Positions 1-6,182 of a stretch of 6,462 nt of DNA are shown one piece after another. Below the pieces are notes generated by a model, which was not told the DNA's origin, searched no databases, and saw nothing but the letters and a program-made list of their open reading frames with translations. The position numbers were made by a program, and so were the translations under genes. The DNA lies in NCBI GenBank assembly GCA_017411885.1, contig JAFQPF010000090.1, forward strand, positions 1 through 6,462, in the 5' to 3' direction. Numbering within the stretch: the stretch's first letter is position 1; each line of letters starts with the position of its first letter. This DNA is from Clostridia bacterium (GTDB taxonomy: Bacteria > Bacillota_A > Clostridia > Oscillospirales > CAG-272).

Positions 1-144
1 AGCCACTCTTACCTGCTTATATTTACAAGCAACGGTAAGGTGCATATGAAGAAGGCATACCAGATCCCCGAGGCAAGCAGAACGGCAAAGGGCTCGAATA
101 TCGTAAACATCCTTGAGCTTGCGGAGGGAGAAAAGATCACGTAA
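1..144 (+). CDS. gyrA: DNA gyrase subunit A, C-terminal domain, segment before an in-frame stop (5' end outside window)
   Basis: This reading frame is open from the first base and ends at TAA 142-144. The 47 visible residues match the early blades of the GyrA C-terminal beta-pinwheel, which wraps DNA so that gyrase can introduce negative supercoils. Recognisable pieces are the strand LLIFTSNGKVH, the blade motif IPEASRTAKG, and IVNILELAEGEKIT, which parallels IVNLLPLEQDERIT of the E. coli protein from memory. The same frame resumes directly after the TAA with IISVGGFEE, so this and the following entry are one gene cut by a single codon. If the stop is real, the product keeps the cleavage-religation domain (outside the window) and about two blades, and loses the rest of the wrapping domain. 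Identification as gyrA is firm; whether the stop is biological is not. Confidence 0.85.
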   Translation, partial: SHSYLLIFTSNGKVHMKKAYQIPEASRTAKGSNIVNILELAEGEKIT

Positions 145-186
145 ATCATCTCGGTCGGCGGCTTTGAGGAAAACGAATATCTTACA

Positions 187-846
187 ATGATAACAAAAAT
201 GGGCGTTATCAAGAGAACGCGCCTTTCCGATTTTGAATATCAGCGTCGCGGCGGTAAGATAGCGATCGACCTTGATGAGGGCGATGAACTCTTGTTCGTT
301 AAGCATACCGACGGCTCGTATAATATGATCATCGCAACTCACGAGGGTATGGCGGTAAGATTTGATGAAAACGACGTCCGCGTAATGGGCAGAACGGCAC
401 GCGGTGTAAGAGGCATCAGACTCAGTGAGGGTGACTTTGTTGCCGGAGTTTGCGCGGTTGAGGATGATAAGACGCTTATCACGATCACCGAAAACGGCTT
501 CGGTAAGAAGTGCGACTTTGATAACTATACCTGCCACAGCCGCGGCGGTAAGGGCGTGACCTGCCATAATATCACAGAAAAGACAGGTAAGCTTGCCGGA
601 ATTATGGCGGTTGATGATAACGATGACCTTCTTATGATAACAAACGAGGGTACAATTATAAGGATCCCCGTGGACGGTATCCCTGTTTACAGCAGAACCG
701 CATCCGGTGTTATCGTAATGAGACTTGACGAGGGTGCAAAGGTCGTAAACTTCACCAAGGTTGCCAAGGAAGAGGAAGAAGAAAACGAGGCGACAGAGGG
801 TGAAGAGGTTACAGAAGCTACAGAAGCCCCCGAAGCGGAAGAATAA
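187..846 (+). CDS. gyrA: DNA gyrase subunit A, distal C-terminal domain (blades about 3 to 6 plus acidic tail), downstream of the in-frame stop
   Basis: This is the continuation of the gyrA frame. The first ATG after the stop is at 187, but homology already covers codons 145-186, so 187 is probably not a natural start. The best purine tract, GAGGA at 166-170, is 16 nt upstream, too far for good initiation. Diagnostic GyrA blade motifs follow in order: YQRRGGKIAI, GRTARGVRGIRL, SRGGKGV, NITEKTGKLAG and SRTASGVIVMRLDEGAKVV. The last 25 or so residues are a Glu-rich tail (TEATEAPEAEE), the kind of acidic tail known in E. coli GyrA to modulate DNA wrapping. QRRGGK here resembles the canonical GyrA box, although blade alignment places it in blade 3. 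The gene ends with TAA at 844-846, one base before the next start codon. Without the upstream half this segment would have no catalytic function of its own. Confidence 0.85.
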   Translation: MITKMGVIKRTRLSDFEYQRRGGKIAIDLDEGDELLFVKHTDGSYNMIIATHEGMAVRFDENDVRVMGRTARGVRGIRLSEGDFVAGVCAVEDDKTLITITENGFGKKCDFDNYTCHSRGGKGVTCHNITEKTGKLAGIMAVDDNDDLLMITNEGTIIRIPVDGIPVYSRTASGVIVMRLDEGAKVVNFTKVAKEEEEENEATEGEEVTEATEAPEAEE

Positions 847-847
847 T

Positions 848-1420
848 ATGAAAAAAACAATGAAAAAGCTTGTTTGCCTGATACTTGCGTCTGTTTTGAT
901 AAGCATAAGCCTTTGCTCGTGCGGATATGATAAGACAGAGCTTGAGAGCGCGCTTCCACAGCTTATCGAAAAGGGACGTGAGCTTCTTGAGATCGTTTAC
1001 GGAAGCGGACTTCCTGTAAACGACGGCGAAACGAGATCGGTAAAAGCCGGATATTTCGCGGTAAGCGGCGATTCGCCGTATAAAAGCATCGGTGAAATAG
1101 AAGCGGCGATGAGCGAGGTGTTCAGCAAAGGATATACGATAGTGCTTTACAATACCGCGCTTAATGAAATAACCTTTGATGGTGACACGACATACCCGAG
1201 ATATATCGAAAAGGACGGCGTTTTGTACGCAGATATAACCTTTGATATGCAGATACTTCGCCGAGAGCCCGAGCTTTCAAGCATAAAGATACTCAAGGCA
1301 AACAGATTTATGGCAGAGATCGAAATTACGATGAAAAATTCCGACGGAAGCCTTGAAAAGGACACCTTCTTAACCGTTTATGAAGACGGAAAATGGAAGC
1401 TTGACTCATCGGTACTCTGA
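848..1420 (+). CDS. Predicted lipoprotein of unknown function between gyrA and recA
   Basis: A 190-residue protein. Residues 1-24 form a lipoprotein signal: lysines at 2, 3, 6 and 7, a hydrophobic stretch from 8 to 22, then lipobox L-C-S-C with Cys25 as the expected lipidated residue. It should therefore be anchored to the outer face of the membrane. The mature part has a helical, charged segment (about 29-45), then a mixed alpha/beta region containing GYFAVSGDSPYKSIGEIEAA, VFSKGYTIVLYN, YIEKDGVLYADI and a C-terminal strand pair ending in VYEDGKWKLDSSVL. This pattern vaguely recalls small secreted inhibitor-like domains such as IseA (a DL-endopeptidase inhibitor), but I cannot assign the family. 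Start 848 is preferred over the in-frame ATG at 860 because GGAAG at 837-841 lies 6 nt upstream. The frame also extends back to 761, but that part overlaps gyrA and would hide the signal peptide. The gene is probably co-translated with gyrA. Confidence 0.82.
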   Translation: MKKTMKKLVCLILASVLISISLCSCGYDKTELESALPQLIEKGRELLEIVYGSGLPVNDGETRSVKAGYFAVSGDSPYKSIGEIEAAMSEVFSKGYTIVLYNTALNEITFDGDTTYPRYIEKDGVLYADITFDMQILRREPELSSIKILKANRFMAEIEITMKNSDGSLEKDTFLTVYEDGKWKLDSSVL

Positions 1421-1443
1421 ATGAAAGAGAGGTAATTTTATAA

Positions 1444-2559
1444 ATGGCTAAGGAAAAGAAGAAAAAGGAGCAAATGCCCGAGGCACTTGATGCCGAGGGT
1501 AAGAAAAAAGCGCTTGAAAGCGCGATATCACAGATAGAAAAGGATTTCGGCGAGGGCGCAATCAGAAGAATGTCAAGCGCGGCGATGGACGTAAAGAGCG
1601 TGCCGACAGGCTCGCTTACGCTCGACCTTGCGCTCGGCGTGGGCGGTATTCCGCGCGGAAGAATAATCGAGGTGTTCGGCCCCGAATCCTCGGGTAAGAC
1701 CACAGTAGCACTACATATGGTAGCCGAGGTTCAGAAAACAGGCGGCGAGGCGGCATATATTGATGCCGAGCACGCGCTTGATCCCATTTACGCGAAGAAT
1801 ATCGGCGTTGATATAGACAATCTTTTGGTCAGCCAGCCGGGCAGCGGTGAGGATGCGCTTGAGATCGCCGAAAAGCTCGTACATTCGGGAGCTATCGACA
1901 TAATCGTAGTCGACTCGGTAGCCGCACTCGTAACACAGGCGGAGATCGACGGCGATATGGGCTCGTCCCACGTAGGTCAGCAGGCGCGCCTTATGTCGCA
2001 GGCGATGAGAAAGCTTGCCGGAATAGTTTCAAAATCCAACTGCATAATCATATTTATAAACCAGCTTCGTGAAAAGATCGGCGTTATGTACGGTAACCCC
2101 GAAACCACGACGGGCGGACGCGCGCTCAAGTTCTATTCCTCTGTAAGAATAGACATCAGAAAGGCCGACGTTATCAAAAACGGCGCAGATATTATCGGAA
2201 GCCGCGCGAAGTGCAAGGTAGTTAAAAACAAGGTAGCCGCACCCTTCAAGACGGCTGAATTCGATATTATTTACGGCAAGGGTATCTCCAAGACAGGCGA
2301 GATCGTTGATATCGGAAGCGAGCTTGGCGTTATCGCAAAGAGCGGCTCCTGGTTCTCATACGAGGGCGAAAGGATCGGTCAGGGAAGAGAAAACGTCAAG
2401 ATATTCCTTGAAAGTAATCCCGAAATGCTCGCAACTATCGAAAACGCCATAAAGGAAAAAATGAAGGATGCGTCTCTCGGCGCGGAGCAGAGCTTTGGCG
2501 GTGAGGACGATGACGAATTCGACATCAAGCTTCTTGACGCGGGCGACGATATTGAATAA
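1444..2559 (+). CDS. recA: Recombinase RecA
   Basis: A 371-residue protein that forms ATP-dependent filaments on single-stranded DNA, catalyses strand exchange in homologous recombination, and stimulates LexA self-cleavage in the SOS response. The Walker A motif GPESSGKTT covers residues 79-87 with Lys85. The catalytic glutamate is Glu109 in IDAEHALDP, Walker B ends at Asp157 in IIVVDS, and the DNA-binding loop L2 begins near Gln207 and includes [15 protein letters not shown]. All are offset by 13 from E. coli numbering as I recall it, reflecting a longer lysine-rich N-terminus. The tail is acidic (GGEDDDEFD), as in other RecA proteins, where it tempers DNA binding. The start is supported by AGAGG at 1428-1432, 11 nt upstream. 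The gene ends TAA, followed at once by a second in-frame TAA at 2560-2562. No Gram-positive LexA box (GAAC-N4-GTTC) or clear promoter was seen in the 23-nt gap or the end of the lipoprotein gene. Confidence 0.98.
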   Translation: MAKEKKKKEQMPEALDAEGKKKALESAISQIEKDFGEGAIRRMSSAAMDVKSVPTGSLTLDLALGVGGIPRGRIIEVFGPESSGKTTVALHMVAEVQKTGGEAAYIDAEHALDPIYAKNIGVDIDNLLVSQPGSGEDALEIAEKLVHSGAIDIIVVDSVAALVTQAEIDGDMGSSHVGQQARLMSQAMRKLAGIVSKSNCIIIFINQLREKIGVMYGNPETTTGGRALKFYSSVRIDIRKADVIKNGADIIGSRAKCKVVKNKVAAPFKTAEFDIIYGKGISKTGEIVDIGSELGVIAKSGSWFSYEGERIGQGRENVKIFLESNPEMLATIENAIKEKMKDASLGAEQSFGGEDDDEFDIKLLDAGDDIE

Positions 2560-2562
2560 TAA

Positions 2563-3066
2563 ATGAAAAATATTGATATCGAGCTTGAGGGGCTGTATAA
2601 AGAGGACGAAGGTGTAAGACGTGCGAGAGAAAAGGCGATGGTCTTTCTCTCATACGGCGAGCATACCGTAAGGTCGATGTATGAAAAGCTTGTGCAAAGC
2701 GGCTTTGAAAAGGATGATATAAACGAGGCGCTCTCATATCTCACAGAGCGCGGATATATCAACGAAGAAGCGTATTTTCAAAGATTTTGCGAATATAACG
2801 CGCAAAAAAAGGGGTACGGAGCAAAGCGTTTACTTTTAATGGCGCGCGCAAAGGGCTTTTCTGCAAAAACTATAAACGAAAACGCCGAAAGAGTGCTTTC
2901 AGAACTTGATTTTACAGAAATTTGTCTTTCTCAGCTTGAAAAAATAAGATCGCTTGACTTAAGCGATAAAAAAAGCAAGGACAAGGCGATAGCGTCGCTT
3001 GCAAGGCGGGGCTTTGGCCTTTCTGAGATAAAAAAAGCTTTTGCGATGTACGTAAAAGAAACCTAA
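2563..3066 (+). CDS. recX: RecX family regulatory protein
   Basis: A 167-residue protein. RecX proteins bind RecA filaments and limit their extension or ATPase and coprotease activity. Assignment rests on position immediately behind recA and on the family pattern of tandem three-helix repeats. The first repeat covers about residues 18-60 (ARE...LSYGEHTVRSMYEKLVQSGF) and contains the usual L-x-x-R/G-x-H/S-x-x-E-like helix. The signature GYINEEAY is at 64-71, followed by a basic second repeat (KKGYGAKRLLLMARAKGFS). A weaker third repeat lies near the C-terminus (SLARRGFGLSEIKKAF). The length is typical for the shorter RecX proteins. The start lies 3 nt after the recA stop with no strong Shine-Dalgarno sequence, suggesting translational coupling to recA. 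The stop codon TAA overlaps the first base of the hairpin ahead of rimO. Confidence 0.9.
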   Translation: MKNIDIELEGLYKEDEGVRRAREKAMVFLSYGEHTVRSMYEKLVQSGFEKDDINEALSYLTERGYINEEAYFQRFCEYNAQKKGYGAKRLLLMARAKGFSAKTINENAERVLSELDFTEICLSQLEKIRSLDLSDKKSKDKAIASLARRGFGLSEIKKAFAMYVKET

Positions 3067-3084
3067 TCCCTTTAGTGAAAGGAT
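3066..3084 (+). promoter_or_regulatory. Hairpin masking the rimO Shine-Dalgarno site, starting in the recX stop codon
   Basis: The RNA of this gap can fold as A3066-T3084, T3067-A3083, C3069-G3082, C3070-G3081 and T3071 to T3073 with A3080 to A3078. C3068 is bulged and the loop is AGTG. The 3' arm contains AAAGGA (3078-3083), the only good Shine-Dalgarno sequence for rimO, 10 nt before its TTG start. A ribosome terminating at the recX TAA (3064-3066) would sit on the 5' arm and open it. The pairing is seen in the sequence; a role in coupling rimO translation to recX is inference. It is not a terminator, since no T-run follows. Confidence 0.4.
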
Positions 3085-3093
3085 CGTAAAAAT

Positions 3094-4455
3094 TTGAAAA
3101 AAGAATTAAAAGCGCCTGTAAAGGTCGGCTTTGTGTCGCTTGGCTGCCCCAAAAACCAGCTTGACACAGAGGTAATGCTCAAGGAGCTTTATGACGAGGG
3201 CTTTGAGATCGTGTGCGAGGAAACAGACGCGGATATCGTAGTTATCAACACCTGCGCGTTTATCGAAAGCGCGAAGCGTGAGGCGATAGACAACATAATC
3301 GATATCGGCTGGCTTAAGAAGAATCACACGCTCAAGGGAATAGTCGTCACAGGCTGCCTTGCCGAAAGATACAGGGACGAGATATTCAAAGAGCTTGACG
3401 AGGTGGACGCCGTGCTCGGTGTCGGATCGATCCATTCGATCTGCGATGCCGTAAGGGCGGTGGCACGCGGCGAAAAATTCTCTGAATATAAGGACAAAAA
3501 CGAGGTAGAGCTGGGCGGAGAGAGAATTATCACGACTCCCGAATATACAGCCTACATTAAGATCGCCGAGGGGTGCGATAACAGATGCACCTATTGCGCG
3601 ATACCCGATATTCGGGGTAAATTCAGAAGCAGACCGATGGACGACATCATCGCTGAGGCGAAGGAAATCTCATCAAGCGGTGAGCTTAAGGAGCTTTGCG
3701 TAGTCGCGCAGGACACAACGCGCTACGGTATTGATCTTTACGGAGAGTATTCGCTTGCGAAGCTACTCAAAAGGCTTTGCGATGAAACCGACATTCCGTG
3801 GATACGAATTTTATATTGCTATCCCGACAAGATCACCGATGAGCTGATAGAGGTGATGCGCGATAACGAGCGTATAGTCAAGTATATCGACATCCCGATA
3901 CAGCATATTTCGGATACGGTGCTTAAGCGTATGAACCGCCACGGTGACCGCGCGCTGATAAGCTCGGTGTTTGAAAAATTAAGGCGCGAGATGCCGGATA
4001 TCACGATCAGAACGACCGCGATCGTCGGCTTCCCCGGTGAAAGTGAAGAGGATTTTACAGAGCTTTGCGAATTTGTAAAGGCGATGCGCTTTGATCATTT
4101 CGGCGCGTTTACCTACTCGCGCGAGGAGGATACTCCCGCGTATGATCTGCCCGATCAGATCGACGAGCAGGTAAAGCAGGATCGCTTTGACATCATAATG
4201 CGCGAGCAGCTTCTTATAAACGAAGCAAAAAATCAAGAAAAGCTCGGCAAAACACTGAGTGTTTTGATCGAGGATTACGACGAAGTATCACAGACCTATT
4301 TCGGCAGAAGCGAAGCGGACGCGCCCGAAATAGACGGCAAGGTCTATTTAAGCGCAAAGCGCGGCGCGCTTTCTCCCGGAGATATCGTTAAGGTAAAGAT
4401 CACAGAGGTCTGCGATTACGACCTTGTCGGTATACTTGCAGGTAAGGGGGAATGA
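3094..4455 (+). CDS. rimO: Ribosomal protein S12 methylthiotransferase RimO
   Basis: A 453-residue radical SAM enzyme that adds a methylthio group to a conserved aspartate of ribosomal protein S12 in the cytoplasm. The N-terminal UPF0004/MTTase domain carries three cysteines for one [4Fe-4S] cluster: Cys18 in LGCPKNQ, Cys54 in NTCAF and Cys88 in GCLAER. The radical SAM motif is Cys161-x3-Cys165-x2-Cys168 (GCDNRCTYC), binding the second cluster. RimO rather than the tRNA enzyme MiaB is indicated by IRGKFRSRP and by AQDTTRYG where MiaB has a GQNVNSY-like motif. WIRILYCYPD and GFPGESEEDF are further family motifs, and a TRAM-like domain lies at about 385-450. The start is TTG at 3094, chosen because AAAGGA (3078-3083) lies 10 nt upstream and no better in-frame start precedes the first conserved strand. 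The Shine-Dalgarno site may be masked by a hairpin. The gene ends just before pgsA. Confidence 0.96.
   Translation: MKKELKAPVKVGFVSLGCPKNQLDTEVMLKELYDEGFEIVCEETDADIVVINTCAFIESAKREAIDNIIDIGWLKKNHTLKGIVVTGCLAERYRDEIFKELDEVDAVLGVGSIHSICDAVRAVARGEKFSEYKDKNEVELGGERIITTPEYTAYIKIAEGCDNRCTYCAIPDIRGKFRSRPMDDIIAEAKEISSSGELKELCVVAQDTTRYGIDLYGEYSLAKLLKRLCDETDIPWIRILYCYPDKITDELIEVMRDNERIVKYIDIPIQHISDTVLKRMNRHGDRALISSVFEKLRREMPDITIRTTAIVGFPGESEEDFTELCEFVKAMRFDHFGAFTYSREEDTPAYDLPDQIDEQVKQDRFDIIMREQLLINEAKNQEKLGKTLSVLIEDYDEVSQTYFGRSEADAPEIDGKVYLSAKRGALSPGDIVKVKITEVCDYDLVGILAGKGE
4444..4450 (+). promoter_or_regulatory. Shine-Dalgarno site of pgsA, deciding its start
   Basis: AAGGGGG lies inside the last codons of rimO. 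It is only 1 nt from the ATG at 4452 (which overlaps the rimO TGA), 7 nt from the ATG at 4458 and 13 nt from the ATG at 4464. Normal spacing favours 4458. The three close ATG codons all give nearly the same protein. Confidence 0.6.
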
Positions 4456-4457
4456 AT

Positions 4458-5042
4458 ATGAAAATGAATCTTCCAAACAAGCTTTCGATCTTCAGGATCA
4501 TTCTCGTGCCCTTCTTTATGCTCTTTATTGCCTGCCCGATAGGCGGGGAAAATGTGTCAAGGGTGATTGCGGCGGCGATATTTGTGATCGCCTCGCTTAC
4601 CGATATGATCGACGGAAAGATTGCGAGAAAACATAATCTTATAACCGATTTCGGCAAATTCATCGATCCGCTTGCGGATAAATTCCTTGTATTCGGCGCG
4701 CTTATAACGATGCTTGCCAGATACACCTACCTTAAAGGGTTTGTTATCGTTGCGACTGTAGTCTTTTTCAGAGAGCTTGCGGTAACCTCGATGCGGCTTC
4801 TGGTATCAAACAGCAGCGGAAAGGTTATTGCGGCAAGCTGGCTTGGCAAGGTCAAGACGGTAAGCCAGATCGTTTCTATCGTAACGATCCTGCTTGAGCC
4901 GGTAATTTTCGGCAAAATCCCGTTTTTCGCGGAGTATCATCCGCTGTCTTATATTACCATGGCGGTTATGACCGTTATGACCTTATGGTCGGGAATCGAT
5001 TACCTTAAGGCGTATCTTCCCGGCATCGATTCAAACAACTGA
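4458..5042 (+). CDS. pgsA: CDP-diacylglycerol-glycerol-3-phosphate 3-phosphatidyltransferase
   Basis: A 194-residue integral membrane enzyme. It transfers the phosphatidyl group from CDP-diacylglycerol to glycerol-3-phosphate, giving phosphatidylglycerophosphate, the committed step to phosphatidylglycerol and cardiolipin. The CDP-alcohol phosphotransferase motif D-x2-D-G-x2-A-R-x8-G-x3-D-x3-D is complete: Asp49, Asp52, Gly53, Ala56, Arg57, Gly66, Asp70 and Asp74. The N-terminus (NLPNKLSIFRIILVPFFML) is typical of PgsA. Hydrophobic segments near residues 12-25, 30-47, 80-105, 125-145 and 155-175 fit the usual six-helix fold. The start at 4458 is set by AAGGGGG 7 nt upstream; an annotator could equally choose 4452, which would overlap the rimO stop as ATGA. 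Linkage of pgsA to rimO and recA is common in Firmicutes, though cinA, often found between pgsA and recA, is absent here. Confidence 0.94.
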   Translation: MKMNLPNKLSIFRIILVPFFMLFIACPIGGENVSRVIAAAIFVIASLTDMIDGKIARKHNLITDFGKFIDPLADKFLVFGALITMLARYTYLKGFVIVATVVFFRELAVTSMRLLVSNSSGKVIAASWLGKVKTVSQIVSIVTILLEPVIFGKIPFFAEYHPLSYITMAVMTVMTLWSGIDYLKAYLPGIDSNN

Positions 5043-5050
5043 TTAATAAA

Positions 5051-5058
5051 AGAAAGGA
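5051..5058 (+). promoter_or_regulatory. Strong Shine-Dalgarno site of the dockerin-protein gene
   Basis: AGAAAGGA lies 8 nt before the ATG at 5067, in the 24-nt gap after pgsA. It is one of the strongest ribosome-binding sites in the window. No convincing -35/-10 pair and no terminator hairpin are visible in the gap, so transcription could continue from pgsA. Confidence 0.65.
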
Positions 5059-5066
5059 AACATACT

Positions 5067-6083
5067 ATGAAAAAATTAACTTCAGTAATTGTTATTTCCC
5101 TTGTTTTTGCTCTTCTTCTTTCGATCGGCACAATGGCGGCGGCAAAGGTGCTTTATGAGGGCAAGACCTCTGCATCAAGCTCTCTTTCGTGGACACTTTA
5201 CGATACCGGCGAACTCGTTATTTCGGGTAAGGGCACACTCGCTGCATATAATTCCACATCCGAAGTTCCCTGGTACAAGCACAGAAGCAAGATCACCGAA
5301 ATTACCGTTAAAAGCGGCATAACAGGAATTGGCAAATACGCTTTCTACGGACTTAATAAGGTTGAAGACGTTTCTCTTCCGGATTCGCTCCAAGCTCTCG
5401 GTATGTACTCCTTCGCTTACTGTGAAGCACTTGAATATATTGAGCTTCCCGATGATATCGAGGGCCTTCCCACAGGACTTTTCGAAGGCTGTACGAGCCT
5501 TGAAGAGATAGAGCTTCCCTCAAGCCTTGAGTCTGTACGCTCGGGAGTTTTCGCGGATTGCGTATCGCTTGTTGAAATAACCTTCCCCGGTAAGGTAGAC
5601 TCTTTGGGCGCAAAGGTTTTCGATGGCTGCCGTTCACTTGAAGAGGTGTACTTCCTCGGCGATGCTCCCGCTACCGTTGACAAGGACACCTTCTATGACG
5701 TTGAAGATATTAGCATTTACTATACAGAGGATGCTACCGGCTTCAACAGACTTCCCTGGAGAAACTTCGATACCTACGAATTCGACGGCGATTACGATGG
5801 CGGAAGCGACGATGACGATGACGGCTGGCTCGACGATGATGACGATGACGACAAGAAAGATAAGGACGATGACTTATGGTATGGCGACCTCAACGAGGAC
5901 GGCAAGGTAAATTCTGCTGACCGCAAGATCCTTACATACCTGCTTTCCTTCCGTGAAGACTTTGATCCCGATGATTACGATGATCGCGGCGATATCGACG
6001 AGGACGGAGACCTTACTCCTATGGACGACATCCTCCTTTCGAGATACATCGACGGCTGGAAGAACTACGAGCTTCCTAACTAA
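5067..6083 (+). CDS. Secreted BspA-type leucine-rich repeat protein with Asp-rich linker and C-terminal type I dockerin
   Basis: A 338-residue exported protein. Residues 1 to about 26 are a signal peptide (lysines at 2-3, hydrophobic core 7-20, likely cleavage after the Ala24-Ala26 run). Residues 28-75 are the lead-in typical of clostridial BspA-like proteins (SWTLYDTGELVISGKG, then VPWY). LRR_5 repeats follow, with the conserved Phe of each unit at 93, 116, 139, 162 and 185 (exact 23-residue steps) and a last one at 209. Residues 240-269 form a linker with 19 aspartates in 30 residues. The dockerin covers about 272-334. Its two calcium loops are DLNEDGKVNSAD (274-285) and DIDEDGDLTPMD (309-320), each with all expected Asp/Asn ligands, 35 residues apart as in cellulosomal dockerins. 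Dockerins bind cohesins on scaffoldins or cell-surface proteins, so this protein is probably mounted on a cellulosome-like complex. No catalytic domain is seen; the LRR part may bind a polymer or protein. Confidence 0.93.
   Translation: MKKLTSVIVISLVFALLLSIGTMAAAKVLYEGKTSASSSLSWTLYDTGELVISGKGTLAAYNSTSEVPWYKHRSKITEITVKSGITGIGKYAFYGLNKVEDVSLPDSLQALGMYSFAYCEALEYIELPDDIEGLPTGLFEGCTSLEEIELPSSLESVRSGVFADCVSLVEITFPGKVDSLGAKVFDGCRSLEEVYFLGDAPATVDKDTFYDVEDISIYYTEDATGFNRLPWRNFDTYEFDGDYDGGSDDDDDGWLDDDDDDDKKDKDDDLWYGDLNEDGKVNSADRKILTYLLSFREDFDPDDYDDRGDIDEDGDLTPMDDILLSRYIDGWKNYELPN
5784..5873 (+). repeat. GAY-codon low-complexity tract encoding the Asp-rich linker
   Basis: A run of alternating GAC and GAT codons interrupted by Gly, Trp-Leu and Lys codons encodes 19 Asp in 30 residues between the LRR and dockerin domains. 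Such a tract can expand or contract by slippage, so its length may vary between strains. Confidence 0.7.
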
Positions 6084-6105
6084 TTGAATATGGTTTGATT
6101 TGCGA

Positions 6106-6133
6106 GGGGGGACTTTTCTCAAAAAGCCCCCCC
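6106..6133 (+). terminator. GC-rich hairpin after the dockerin gene
   Basis: GGGGGG (6106-6111), a bulged A, and CTTTT (6113-6117) pair with AAAAG (6122-6126) and CCCCCC (6127-6132), with loop CTCA. It starts 23 nt after the stop codon. The stem is strong, but the tail is only TTTC, so it is a weak terminator by sequence, or mainly an RNA 3'-end stabiliser. Confidence 0.5.
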
Positions 6134-6182
6134 TTTCACCCCCTCAAAAACTTTTGAATATCTGGCTTATTAAATTTGCTTA

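Noticed and set aside
142..144. TAA reassigned as a sense codon
   Set aside because: gyrA, recA, recX and the dockerin gene all end at TAA at the natural end of their families, so general reassignment is not supported. TAG is unused as a stop in this window, but seven stops are too few to mean anything.
761..847. Upstream extension of the lipoprotein frame over the gyrA end
   Set aside because: It would put 29 basic residues before a clear lipoprotein signal and overlap gyrA; GGAAG at 837-841 supports the start at 848.
687..959. Minus-strand open frame opposite the gyrA end, and similar antisense frames in recA, rimO and the LRR gene
   Set aside because: They mirror well-supported + strand genes, are low in complexity (Ser-rich from Glu/Asp codons) and lack ribosome-binding sites or family motifs.
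1401..1429. TTGACT as a -35 box for recA
   Set aside because: The position 17 nt downstream reads AAAGAG, nothing like a -10 box.
4452..4457. ATG overlapping the rimO stop as the pgsA start
   Set aside because: The Shine-Dalgarno site ends 1 nt before it; the ATG at 4458 has normal spacing. It remains possible as an annotation choice.
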